Positions 55,283 to 63,811 of a stretch of 64,000 nucleotides of DNA are shown here, piece by piece. A program made the position numbers and the translations under genes. This DNA is from Mesonia oceanica (GTDB taxonomy: Bacteria; Bacteroidota; Bacteroidia; Flavobacteriales; Flavobacteriaceae). The notes under the pieces were generated by a model. That model was not told the DNA's origin and made no database searches. It saw only the letters and a list, made by a program, of their open reading frames with translations. The DNA lies in NCBI RefSeq assembly GCF_902499555.1, contig NZ_CABVMM010000002.1, positions 1 through 64,000 on the forward strand, in the 5' to 3' direction. Within the stretch, counting starts at the first letter, position 1. Each line of letters begins with the position of its first letter.

Positions 55283-55352
55283 TACTGAACTTGAACTTGT
55301 TTTAAGTAATTTAAAATCAATAGTGCTATGAGATGCTGAAACAAGTTCAGCA
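55283..55352. repeat. REP-like element upstream of the DUF4157 gene
   Basis: TGCTGAA (55334-55340) and TTCAGCA (55346-55352) form a perfect 7-bp stem with an ACAAG loop, followed by TGACAAG. A diverged copy, CTGAACTTGAACTTGTTTTAAG, lies at 55283. It matches the GTCATGCTGAACTTGTTTCAGCATCTC-like elements seen across many bacterial genomes. It sits in the 171-bp gap before the candidate cargo gene. Confidence 0.6.
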
Positions 55353-55414
55353 TGACAAGAAGTAACCTTATTGCTAAAAATGGAATTACTTTTTCTGCTA
55401 TCAAGAAACTTTCC

Positions 55415-55567
55415 TTATCTATTTTTATAGCGAAGTTCCCGTTTTAACTTCTTTAAACAAGCATTGATGATTTCTTCTTTTTCTTCTGGTGATATCTCCT
55501 TGTTCCGCTTTAGGGAACGGTCGATAATCGTAGATTTTACAATCAGTTCTTTTATAATGAGTGTCAT
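55415..55567 (-). CDS. DUF5908 small eCIS protein (Afp6-like)
   Basis: 50 aa from ATG 55567, eight bases after the second tube gene's stop. The start MTLIIKELIVKSTI is the DUF5908 signature, followed by a charged helix (EISPEEKEEIINACLKKLKREL). Members are found almost only in eCIS clusters at this position. The molecular role is unknown; it may assist tube or effector loading. Confidence 0.82.
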   Translation of the reverse strand: MTLIIKELIVKSTIIDRSLKRNKEISPEEKEEIINACLKKLKRELRYKNR

Positions 55568-55575
55568 AAGTTTTA

Positions 55576-56019
55576 TTAAATAGAGTGAAAATGATTGTAT
55601 GAAAAAGTGATTGATTCCATCAAATAATTGTTTTCCATTGCATCCAAGTTTCCCAACTTCCATTTGGAAGGCACCGGCTCGTAAAAAATCCAACTTTGCG
55701 AAGGAGTACCTTCTTTATCCAGTAAATGCACAATAATGGGATACATTTTTAATTTAGAAATGACCGCAGGCGAATTGATGATCGAAAAATTTAAAAATTC
55801 TGCCAATAGGGAATCCCTCGGAATAAAGCCTTTCTTTAGTTCTAAATCTGAATATTTTCTTCTGCTAAAGGCTTTATACTTAAAATCGTTTTCCCCTCCC
55901 GAAGCTATTTCTTCGAAATCTGTACTAAACTCGATTCCACTTACTTCTTTAAAAGAATAAGTTTGTAAACCTATTTTTACTTGAAAATAAAATCCGGGAG
56001 CGGGATACGAAAATTCCAT
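55576..56019 (-). CDS. eCIS inner tube protein 2 (Afp5-like)
   Basis: 147 aa, T4 gp19-like fold. PGFYFQVKIGLQTYSFKEVSGIEFSTDFEEIASGGEN is the conserved first half, and LLDKEGTPSQSWIFYEPVPSKWKLGNLDA the second. The copy near the baseplate in related systems differs from the main tube protein in the same way. Two bases separate it from the main tube gene. Confidence 0.88.
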   Translation of the reverse strand: MEFSYPAPGFYFQVKIGLQTYSFKEVSGIEFSTDFEEIASGGENDFKYKAFSRRKYSDLELKKGFIPRDSLLAEFLNFSIINSPAVISKLKMYPIIVHLLDKEGTPSQSWIFYEPVPSKWKLGNLDAMENNYLMESITFSYNHFHSI

Positions 56020-56021
56020 AC

Positions 56022-56492
56022 TTATGCATTTGCGATCACTAATCCTTCGTGAGCTACTTCTATGGTTTCTACCGCTACTTCATTACCATCAGATTTTAAA
56101 TCTGTCCCGGTAATTTTGGTAGGCCAAGCATTATTTAATGTCCACGTCATTGTTGGGCTACCGCTTTCATCTAATAATTTAATGGTTACCGTTACCCGTT
56201 TGATGGTATTCATTTTAATTTGCTCGTACCAAGCGAAGAATTGGTTGTCTTTTACAAATACTCCTTTTTTAAAGGTGACATTTCCTGATTTGGTAATACC
56301 GGGCATTTTAATTGTTGAAAAAACCGAACTGTCCCCAGCTCTATATTCGATAGGTTGAGATTCTATATCTAAACCCGATATTTCTTGAAAGGAAGTGTTT
56401 TTCATTGCTCCCCCAAAATCTACCGTAAAATAAAATTTTGAAATAGGCCAATTTTGGTCGGAAGTACTTTGTTTTGAGCCATCGTCTGCCAT
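56022..56492 (-). CDS. eCIS inner tube protein 1 (Afp1-like)
   Basis: 156 aa. WPISKFYFTVDFGGAMKNTSFQEISGLDIESQPIEYRAGDSSVFSTIKMPGITKSGNVTFKKG matches phage-tail-tube-like proteins of eCIS. It should be the main component of the inner tube, probably made in many copies. It follows the sheath gene by 36 bases. Confidence 0.92.
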   Translation of the reverse strand: MADDGSKQSTSDQNWPISKFYFTVDFGGAMKNTSFQEISGLDIESQPIEYRAGDSSVFSTIKMPGITKSGNVTFKKGVFVKDNQFFAWYEQIKMNTIKRVTVTIKLLDESGSPTMTWTLNNAWPTKITGTDLKSDGNEVAVETIEVAHEGLVIANA

Positions 56493-56528
56493 GATATATA
56501 TATTTAAAGGTTAGTTGAATTAATTTTT

Positions 56529-58178
56529 TTATGATTTTTGCATTTCTTGTTCGAACGAGATAACAATGAATTCTGCAGGTCTAGAGATGGCAACTTTTAC
56601 TTCTACTATCATTTTGCCTTCTAAAATATCTTCTGCGGTCATCGTGGTTCCTAATCCTATTTGTACAGAGAATGCATCTGCAGGAACAGCTCCGGCTAAG
56701 GCTCCTTGTTTCCACATATTGATGAGGAAATTAGAAATCATTGCTTTTACAGAAACCCAAGTGCTTTTTACATTCGGTTCAAAAACATAAGCTTTACAAG
56801 CAAATTTTATAGATTGCTCCAACATAATCATCGTCCGACGTACATTAATATAACGCCAGTCCATACTATTGGCATCTAAAGTCCTTGCACCCCAAACCAA
56901 ATTCCCCAGTCCTACAAACGGACGAATAGCACAAATGGCTTTTCCTAAAATGGGGGCGTTAAGGTCTTGTTGTTGATTATGGTCAATAAGTACTGCCGGT
57001 GAGATCACACTGCTCATGGCTACATTGGCAGGAGCTTTCCAGACTCCATCTTGGTTATCTACAGAGGTGTAAACCCCGGCGATTCCTCCGGAAGGCGGTA
57101 GTAAGTTCTTTTTTTGAAGAATGGTATCCATCACCATTTTATAATTGGGAATGGCTATGGAAAGAACGCTATTGATTGTATTTGGATCTGCAGGTGGAGC
57201 TGAAAGATTTTTAGAATCATCGGCTGGTTTTGCATTTCCTTTCTTTTTAGGGTCTTCCGGTTTTGAATCGTCTCCAGCATCAGCTTGAGGAGTGGCATCC
57301 ATTTGCGAAACAAAATCCTGAATGGTTTTTTGCTGGCCGGGATTCAATTTATCTACATAGGCATTAATAATTCCTTTTAAGGTGGTAAGTCCGCTATCAC
57401 TTAAATTTTGATAGGTAATTTCATTAGATTCAGTAATCGTGGTATGTACGTAAGGATAATAAGCGGCTCCGTAACTTAGGTAATCGGAAGCAACTTGATT
57501 TCTAAATTCATCTACCGGATTATAGTCAGGATCTTCTAGCCCATGATCACCATTGTAAACATCTAAAATGGCCACCCTGTTTTGTTGTTCTCCACAATGC
57601 ATAAGCATTTGTTGCTGTAAAGAATAACAATTATCAGCATCCAATAAAGTAGCATCAGGAATCACCAACATAGTAGGTTCGGTTTCTTTTTCTAACCTTT
57701 TAATTCCATCTTCAAAAGGAGATTTATTAAAATCTGGAGCAACAGTTTGATTGCCGTAAGTTCCCACAGCGATAATAAAACATGTACCGCCTCCGTTTTG
57801 GTAGAAAAATTTTAAGGAATTGTAAAGAAGAAAATCACTATTATTGTTTACGGCAATAGTATATCCTTCGCCGTCTATTTTTAAATCAGGCTCTTGGCTA
57901 GCGGTATCATCACCTGCTTTACCATCATCTTTTTTATCGGAAGCATCCCCTAATTTGGTTAAATCGTATTTGGTTTGTGGACCTTTTCCAAACATTTGTT
58001 CGTATTGCTTAAGGGATTCTATCCTTACCGGTTTCTGCAGCAAGGATTGTCCTTTAAAATCGGCTATTTCGGTATAACCTATAAAAGCAGGAACTGCTGT
58101 CTCAACACCGACTACCGCATTGGGGAATGCACTTTTCTCTTCAATGTAAACCCCGGGAGTTTTTAAAGTTAACGCCAT
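56529..58178 (-). CDS. eCIS contractile sheath protein (Afp2-like)
   Basis: 549 aa. It starts TLKTPGVYIEEKSAFPNAVVGVETAVPAFIGYTE, the signature of tail sheath proteins, and ends with the conserved C-terminal module (RTLDANSMDWRYINVRRTMIMLEQSIKFACKAYVFEPN ... ISRPAEFIVISFEQEMQ). Two low-complexity insertions, DASDKKDDGKAGDDTASQ and a Pro/Lys/Asp run near residue 315, probably lie on the particle surface. It forms the outer contractile sheath. Only one sheath gene is present, whereas Afp has several. Confidence 0.95.
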   Translation of the reverse strand: MALTLKTPGVYIEEKSAFPNAVVGVETAVPAFIGYTEIADFKGQSLLQKPVRIESLKQYEQMFGKGPQTKYDLTKLGDASDKKDDGKAGDDTASQEPDLKIDGEGYTIAVNNNSDFLLYNSLKFFYQNGGGTCFIIAVGTYGNQTVAPDFNKSPFEDGIKRLEKETEPTMLVIPDATLLDADNCYSLQQQMLMHCGEQQNRVAILDVYNGDHGLEDPDYNPVDEFRNQVASDYLSYGAAYYPYVHTTITESNEITYQNLSDSGLTTLKGIINAYVDKLNPGQQKTIQDFVSQMDATPQADAGDDSKPEDPKKKGNAKPADDSKNLSAPPADPNTINSVLSIAIPNYKMVMDTILQKKNLLPPSGGIAGVYTSVDNQDGVWKAPANVAMSSVISPAVLIDHNQQQDLNAPILGKAICAIRPFVGLGNLVWGARTLDANSMDWRYINVRRTMIMLEQSIKFACKAYVFEPNVKSTWVSVKAMISNFLINMWKQGALAGAVPADAFSVQIGLGTTMTAEDILEGKMIVEVKVAISRPAEFIVISFEQEMQKS

Positions 58179-58197
58179 AGTTTAAAATTTTAATTAG

Positions 58198-58959
58198 TTA
58201 AATATTTATATAAGTAATAGTTGTGTACTCGTTATTATTAAGTTGTTGGTGCTGATAATTGGGAAAAGGAATGCTTTTTGAAAATTCTTTACTTTCAAAA
58301 CTATTCTGCTTTTTATGCCAAGTTAGGGTGATGCGTTTTTCTGCTTTTGAATAAAAGGGTAGGGTAGCTGCTGATCGAAAAATCGATTTATTATTTTCTT
58401 GTGCTATTAATTGAAATTCCCATTTTTTCTGAACATCTTTAAGACTCCATTCACATTCCTTAAAATTGATAGCTGTAGAAGGAGCATACACATGGTATTC
58501 CCAATAGGTTTTTTTACTTTGAAAGTTCAGTTGAAAATCAATAGACTCTTGTTCTATCAATAAAGCTGTTGGGATTTGAATAACTCCTAAAGTATTTTGC
58601 GGAATAGAAGTTTGTTTTTCGGTATCAAATCCGTTAGCATTAATGCTTAGTAATCTATTACCACTCTTATTTTTATCAGGATTCCATTTCAATAGATTTT
58701 TTGATTCTGTTTTGGGTAGCTCTGTGTAATAAATAAAATCTTCATGCGTATACGTTAACCAAAAGCATACATATTCTAATTCTTGTAATGGAGATTCATC
58801 TTCTTCTATGAATACCTGTATGGAGCCGTTATTTATTCGGAATCTAAAGCGGTTATTTTTTTCAAATTCCCAAAGTTGGGGGAAGGGACGGAGTTGAATG
58901 TGCGGACATATTCCTTTATCATATTCGTGGAAAACGTATATGTTGAATAATTCCTTCAT
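58198..58959 (-). CDS. Unknown eCIS-associated protein between cap and sheath genes
   Basis: 253 aa, soluble, beta-rich, no signal peptide. It begins KELFNIYVFHEYDKGICPHIQLRPFPQLWEFEKNNRFRFRI and ends in NEYTTITYINI. Its start overlaps the stop of the DUF4255 gene by ATGA, and the sheath gene follows 19 bases later, so it is probably part of the structural operon. I know of no function; a cap-associated or baseplate accessory role would fit. Confidence 0.7.
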   Translation of the reverse strand: MKELFNIYVFHEYDKGICPHIQLRPFPQLWEFEKNNRFRFRINNGSIQVFIEEDESPLQELEYVCFWLTYTHEDFIYYTELPKTESKNLLKWNPDKNKSGNRLLSINANGFDTEKQTSIPQNTLGVIQIPTALLIEQESIDFQLNFQSKKTYWEYHVYAPSTAINFKECEWSLKDVQKKWEFQLIAQENNKSIFRSAATLPFYSKAEKRITLTWHKKQNSFESKEFSKSIPFPNYQHQQLNNNEYTTITYINI

Positions 58960-59516
58960 TGTTTTCCTTGAATGTTTGGTTGATTGATTTCTGTTTCTTT
59001 AGTAATAATGCTTTCAGCATCAATACTTAACATTCGCATTTTGTAAATCACCGAGGGTTGGTAATTGGCTCCTAAGGCTCCCCAAAAGTGGCTCATATGC
59101 TCAATCTTCATATTGACCAATTCAAAATTTAATTTGGCAATGGAATCGGGTAGGGAATATTGGGAAGCATCAAAAACACTATGTTGCTGAAAAAAGCTAA
59201 TGATATGGGAAAGTAAGTTTAAGCCTTTTAAGTAAAACTTATCTTTAAAGTTCACCGAAAATAAAAGGTAAATGTTTAAATATACAGGAGGGTTCTTTTT
59301 AATTATTCCGTTAGAAGTTTTCATATGTGGATTTCGGTGAGCCATACTTTCTTCTTCTTCTATATTAACAATGGTTAGGTTAATTTTATTAGCCTGCAAA
59401 TCACTATCAGCAGAGTTTTTTAAGTTGGAAAAGTTTAAAATATCTCCATCTTCTGTTTGAATGGCAAGGTATTCTTCCAATTGATTTTTTATAAAACCTA
59501 GTGCCTTGTTCAACAT
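58956..59516 (-). CDS. DUF4255 tube-terminator/cap protein (Afp16-like)
   Basis: 186 aa. LNKALGFIKNQLEEYL at the N-terminus and a helix/sheet core with PPVYLNIYLLFSVNF and YKMRMLSIDAESI are typical of DUF4255, which covers Afp16/Pvc16 and caps the sheath and tube at the far end. First gene of the main eCIS operon. Confidence 0.88.
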   Translation of the reverse strand: MLNKALGFIKNQLEEYLAIQTEDGDILNFSNLKNSADSDLQANKINLTIVNIEEEESMAHRNPHMKTSNGIIKKNPPVYLNIYLLFSVNFKDKFYLKGLNLLSHIISFFQQHSVFDASQYSLPDSIAKLNFELVNMKIEHMSHFWGALGANYQPSVIYKMRMLSIDAESIITKETEINQPNIQGKQ

Positions 59517-59535
59517 ATTTTTAACTCTTTATTAA

Positions 59536-59543
59536 CAAACTTA
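59536..59543 (-). promoter_or_regulatory. Possible -7 promoter box of the main eCIS operon
   Basis: On the minus strand this reads TAAGTTTG, matching TANNTTTG, about 20 bases before the start codon at 59516. No clear TTTG -33 box was found, which would suit a promoter that needs an activator such as the response regulator at 45241. Confidence 0.4.
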
Positions 59544-59644
59544 GGATTAGTTGATTAAACCTAATAGCGTAGAACTACTCGAAATAAAAAACAAGTAATT
59601 TTACTTGAGTTGTTTTTCTTTTGAAAATTTCTAGTGCGTCTTAT

Positions 59645-59738
59645 TATTTTAACTTCAAGACCGTCATTTCGCATGAAAATCGATTAAGATTTTTGTATGG
59701 AAACAGGACTTGAAGCTAAAATTCTGTTCTCGATACAA
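59645..59738 (-). repeat. Interspersed ~100-bp repeat, right copy
   Basis: The reverse complement reads TTGTATCGAGAACAGAATTT through GCGAAATGACGGTCTTGAAG, about 80% identical to 30012-30115 but in opposite orientation. It lies between the DUF4255 and HNH genes. Confidence 0.65.
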
Positions 59739-59745
59739 CAGTTTT

Positions 59746-60357
59746 TCAATACTTTCTTCTCTTTATTTGGTAATCTTTAGGATATATCTTTCCATGTAAT
59801 GCTCTAAATTTACTTCTTCCGGTTCTTTTAGCCGCATCCCGGTTACCTTTAGAAGTATTACAAGTGCCACATAGAACTCTCGCATTTCCCATAAGTGCTC
59901 TACCTCCGTGAGAGGCTGCAACTTTATGGTCTATATGAAATGAGCCATCACCGGTTCTTCTTCCTCTATAAGTAGCGTAGCGAATTTGACGGTGTTTAAA
60001 ACCACAATTCTCACAGGTATAAAAGTTGTTATTTTTTTTTCTGTTTTTAGCTAATATTTTTGCTTTTTGTCTTGGAGTAAACTCTTCTCTTCTTCTTGAC
60101 AGTTGAAATACATGATTTGTGGGATGGTTATAGTTTGTTTTTTCTTGAATTATAGATGGATGGTAGTCCAAAAAAATATCTGAAATTTTTTGAAGTTGCA
60201 AGAGTTCTTGATTTTGCAAACTAACTTGACTAAGGTCTTTCAATTTTTGAAGTTGAATAGCTTGAGGGCTATTATCTTTTAAAATTGAAGTAGTTTTTTT
60301 ATGAATAGCTAAAGCTTTTTTATAGCTTGGTTGACTTATGTTTTTTTGAGTATACAT
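59746..60357 (-). CDS. HNH endonuclease, candidate eCIS cargo
   Basis: 203 aa. The C-terminal half is a zinc-stabilised HNH domain: Cys115/Cys118 (YTCENCG), IDHKVAASHGG (Asp143, His144), Asn158, Cys163/Cys166 and the N-x-x-K-G tail (CNTSKGN). The N-terminal ~95 residues are a helical lead with PQAIQLQKLKDLSQ and LLQLQK, similar in style to the Q/L-rich lead of the DUF4157 protein at 53471. Position next to the eCIS operon on the same strand suggests a DNA-cleaving cargo. A free-standing HNH gene is the alternative. Confidence 0.75.
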   Translation of the reverse strand: MYTQKNISQPSYKKALAIHKKTTSILKDNSPQAIQLQKLKDLSQVSLQNQELLQLQKISDIFLDYHPSIIQEKTNYNHPTNHVFQLSRRREEFTPRQKAKILAKNRKKNNNFYTCENCGFKHRQIRYATYRGRRTGDGSFHIDHKVAASHGGRALMGNARVLCGTCNTSKGNRDAAKRTGRSKFRALHGKIYPKDYQIKRRKY

Positions 60358-60748
60358 AATTATTGCGTTAGCTAGCTGTGTTCTATTATAAATTAGAACT
60401 GAAATTTAGAGTAGTTTCAACTTTTTAAAAACCGTAGAAATACGTAAAATAACTATACTTGATAATAAATCTTAAAATTTTATATAAAAAAAGGTTGTTG
60501 TATTCAATTTTAATTAATACTTTAGTAAAAGTAATATTGTATTACAGAATCCACGATTAAAGCCCCCACCTTTTTTAGTAGATGATCTAATTGCTATGTA
60601 TTTGGTAATTAGTGAAAATTTAAACATAAACTAATTAAATCTATAATGTTATTATTTGATTAAATTATATTTTATGTAGTTAATAACTATATAGTTTAAT
60701 AAAATAAATGATTAGGTTTATAATGTTATTAAAATTACTACTTAAATT
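60358..60748. other. Non-coding AT-rich divergent region
   Basis: 391 bp between the divergent HNH and 1020-aa genes, over 75% A+T, with runs such as TTATATAAAAAAAGG and several TAAT-type boxes. It probably holds both promoters, but no motif stands out. No gene or stable hairpin was seen. Confidence 0.4.
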
Positions 60749-63700
60749 ATGTATTTTTTTATAGATCCAGCAAACTTAACAACGCAGAGTGATACTGAAG
60801 CTTATGGTCCAATTAGTATAATTGATAATCCAGACGGATCACAAAGTAGCGTTGACCCAAGCCAAAAATTTAATGTAACCTCTTATTTTAGTTTAATAAA
60901 TGAAGCAAAAGCCTTTGCATGTGTTGATGGTCAATTAATTGTTCAGCAATCTAATGTTGATAATTCTTTAGTAAATATTATTATAAAACCATGTTCTATA
61001 CTTGATGTGCCGATTGAAGTAGAATACTATATTTATAGGGGTATATTGAAGAGCTCACTAATCGATGAGCAAAACAATTCTATATTGCCGCAAGGAACTG
61101 GGGTAAATGATTTAATTAATAGAATATGGCAAGATCCACCTTCTGATGCTTCTTATGGTACATTAGGTTATGATGATGGGGAGTTAAATAGTAATGTAAA
61201 TATAGAAGATGTGTTTAATTTTTTAATTCCAGGTATTGATTCTGTATATATAATGGAGGGTGAATGGTTAGGAATGTTTTCTAATATTCACAAAATTGGA
61301 TTTGAAGTTATATTAAAATCAGATAATTTTTTGGTTAACCTTAATTATGTTAGAAGTTCAGGCTATGTTATTGATGTAACAAATTTATCGGGTATCAATG
61401 AAAGGGTTAAAAGAGAAGAAATATTAAATTTTTTAGATCCCGCGGCTTTATATGGCATGCATTTTAATGAGGGTGTGAAGTATTATGACATAAATGCATC
61501 TAATAATACTCAAACTACTAGCACAAATGCTAGTAATAATAAGTTTTTATATACTAAATTAATTGAAAAATTTTACTCGAAAAATAAGATATATATTGAT
61601 ATACGAAGTGAAAAAGGATACTCTTATAATTTTTATCAAAATTACAAGGTGTCTGGTACAGACTCTAATAATATCCAAATAAGAACTCAATCAGGCAATA
61701 GCTCTCTTAATGCACAGGAATATCAAACAAATCAATGGCCTATACTCATCTTAACAGCTATCCACGCTTCAGGAAATGAAAACTCTTTAAAACTTAGTTT
61801 ACGAATAGATGATAACATAAGTCCTATTCTTTATACTAAAACCAATCTCAATAAAGATGTTCGAAATGTAGCTAATACAAGTAGCACTAATGTTGGTTCT
61901 CGTTACTTTAAAACGAATCAGCTTATAGGTAATGAAACGAATTCAGATCACACAACTTGGACAAATGTATTTAGAATACTTTTTCCAAATACACAGTCAG
62001 GAACTTCCCGTGCTTATATAAGCAATTATGTGAGATTGCATTATTATAGAACTAAGCACAATTTTAATAATGCTAATAATAGTGTTTTAGAAAATATACA
62101 TTATTATGATTCTGCATTTTGTTCTATTGATATCCCACAATTTAGCTTGCCAGATAATTTAGATGTCGGATCTGTTGAGAGCACTAATCCTATATATGTT
62201 AGAGAGCCACTGCATTATGATGCAAATCATCCAAATTATGATGCTAATTATAACCTTGAAGGAACTGGGAATTTTGAGCTAAATATGATTAATGGTGCCT
62301 ACTGGGGAGATAGCCTTGTACTTATGTATGCAAGAATTGAGTATGAAAATACAGCAAAAACTTCTGAAAAAGAATATTTAAACACTTATGATCAGCAACT
62401 ATCTTCGTTCGAGCAGAATTATTCTTACAGGTTATTTAGAGACAGACTAAAATTCTTATGTAGAGAATATAATATCACAGGCAATAATAATACTACTAAA
62501 ATACCAAGCATCAATTTTTTTAGAAGTAATGATTTAGCTGATTCAGGAAAAAATTATAAGGAAAACTGTATGCTATTAGGTTTGACTATTGATGAAATGA
62601 TTTCTATAAAAGCAGATACACAATTAAGTGATAACCATCAACGTTTTATTCATTTAGAACCTTTAGCGGGAAACCCCCAAGAAGATAATAATAACAATAG
62701 ATATTTTTCTTATACAGTAAGACTACAAGGCTTTGATTCTAATCAGCATGCAGATATTGTAACACCACAATATAATAGTAATGACATTATAGTGTATAGC
62801 AGGGATAACCAATTTTTTAGTTCTTATGCCTTTGCAGAGAATGAAGATATTACAGCATTACAAGACGGAACTATTTTAGATCATCGAATAGAATTTCGAG
62901 TTTATCATGATGGAATCGTCAAAATAACTGATAATCTAGATTTAGCGTTGGCTTTAGCATATGACCAAAATAGGATTCATTATGTATATTATGATGCCAA
63001 TGATAATACTTCTGAAATGCAAGGAATATCTGAAAATGCAGCTGGTACAGAAAATGGTTTTGAATTGGTTATGGCTGATAAAATGAGGCGTAAAAGGTAC
63101 TCAAGAACAGCAATAGATTATCCAGAAGCTGAATTCCCTAATTTAAATACGTTAACGTTCATAGATAATTATCAACTATATGGAATAACTAATGTTAGTG
63201 CAGGAAACACGTATTCTAATGAGAGAGGAGATATATTGGCGAAGCCTGCTTCTAATGTTGGTTTTAGATGGTATAGAAACCAAAAGTGGGAATATGAAAA
63301 TGAAGTAGCTAAATGCTTTTTAGTAAAATTTATTAGTAATAGAAATCCAGACCAAGGTAATCCAATTACATTATTAGAGTTTACAAATATTAATCCCAAC
63401 ATTAACCTCCGCTATCATCAAACAATGAGATTGTATCCTAGTCTTGAAGTAGCAGCTGCCATGATAGGCGCTCTAATTATGTTTAATAATAATGTTCAAT
63501 GTACAGGATTTGCCTATGTGGATGCTAGTTGTTACCCTAGCGCTTTACACGTTAATGGGGAGTCAATTGATACAAGCTATCAAGGCACTACTGAGTTAAA
63601 TGTTAGTTTTATTAATGCGCTTCGTGCTTTTGGATTTAGCTATTTTAGAATAGGTGTAACGGGACATAATACTTCAGATAGTATTTACAATCATACCGAT

Positions 63701-63811
63701 TTTAACAACATCAGAAGAGATATATTTAGGAGAGACTCATCAGGTACTTTACACTCTACTCATTTACACTCAGAACAAGTTACACTTAAAAATGGAGACA
63801 GGGTTATATGA
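60749..63811 (+). CDS. Large putative effector with M15-like C-terminal zinc motif
   Basis: 1020 aa, no signal peptide. The N-terminus (MYFFIDPANLTTQSDTEAYG ... EAKAFACVDGQLIVQQSNVD ... VEYYIYRGILKSS) resembles proteins I associate with injection-system loci of Bacteroidota. The long centre is Asn-rich and beta-like. The last ~120 residues hold SALHVNGESID, matching the M15 peptidase motif HxxGxxxD (His934, Asp941), followed by a helix and further His (HTDF at 982; HSTHLH near 1002-1007) that could give the third ligand. Overlap with a lipoprotein gene suggests a peptidoglycan-cleaving effector with immunity. Activity is inferred. Confidence 0.65.
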   Translation: MYFFIDPANLTTQSDTEAYGPISIIDNPDGSQSSVDPSQKFNVTSYFSLINEAKAFACVDGQLIVQQSNVDNSLVNIIIKPCSILDVPIEVEYYIYRGILKSSLIDEQNNSILPQGTGVNDLINRIWQDPPSDASYGTLGYDDGELNSNVNIEDVFNFLIPGIDSVYIMEGEWLGMFSNIHKIGFEVILKSDNFLVNLNYVRSSGYVIDVTNLSGINERVKREEILNFLDPAALYGMHFNEGVKYYDINASNNTQTTSTNASNNKFLYTKLIEKFYSKNKIYIDIRSEKGYSYNFYQNYKVSGTDSNNIQIRTQSGNSSLNAQEYQTNQWPILILTAIHASGNENSLKLSLRIDDNISPILYTKTNLNKDVRNVANTSSTNVGSRYFKTNQLIGNETNSDHTTWTNVFRILFPNTQSGTSRAYISNYVRLHYYRTKHNFNNANNSVLENIHYYDSAFCSIDIPQFSLPDNLDVGSVESTNPIYVREPLHYDANHPNYDANYNLEGTGNFELNMINGAYWGDSLVLMYARIEYENTAKTSEKEYLNTYDQQLSSFEQNYSYRLFRDRLKFLCREYNITGNNNTTKIPSINFFRSNDLADSGKNYKENCMLLGLTIDEMISIKADTQLSDNHQRFIHLEPLAGNPQEDNNNNRYFSYTVRLQGFDSNQHADIVTPQYNSNDIIVYSRDNQFFSSYAFAENEDITALQDGTILDHRIEFRVYHDGIVKITDNLDLALALAYDQNRIHYVYYDANDNTSEMQGISENAAGTENGFELVMADKMRRKRYSRTAIDYPEAEFPNLNTLTFIDNYQLYGITNVSAGNTYSNERGDILAKPASNVGFRWYRNQKWEYENEVAKCFLVKFISNRNPDQGNPITLLEFTNINPNINLRYHQTMRLYPSLEVAAAMIGALIMFNNNVQCTGFAYVDASCYPSALHVNGESIDTSYQGTTELNVSFINALRAFGFSYFRIGVTGHNTSDSIYNHTDFNNIRRDIFRRDSSGTLHSTHLHSEQVTLKNGDRVI

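Noticed and set aside
55568..55693. Longer 92-aa version of the DUF5908 protein
   Set aside because: The extension overlaps the coding end of the tube gene, and the DUF5908 signature starts exactly at the later ATG 55567.
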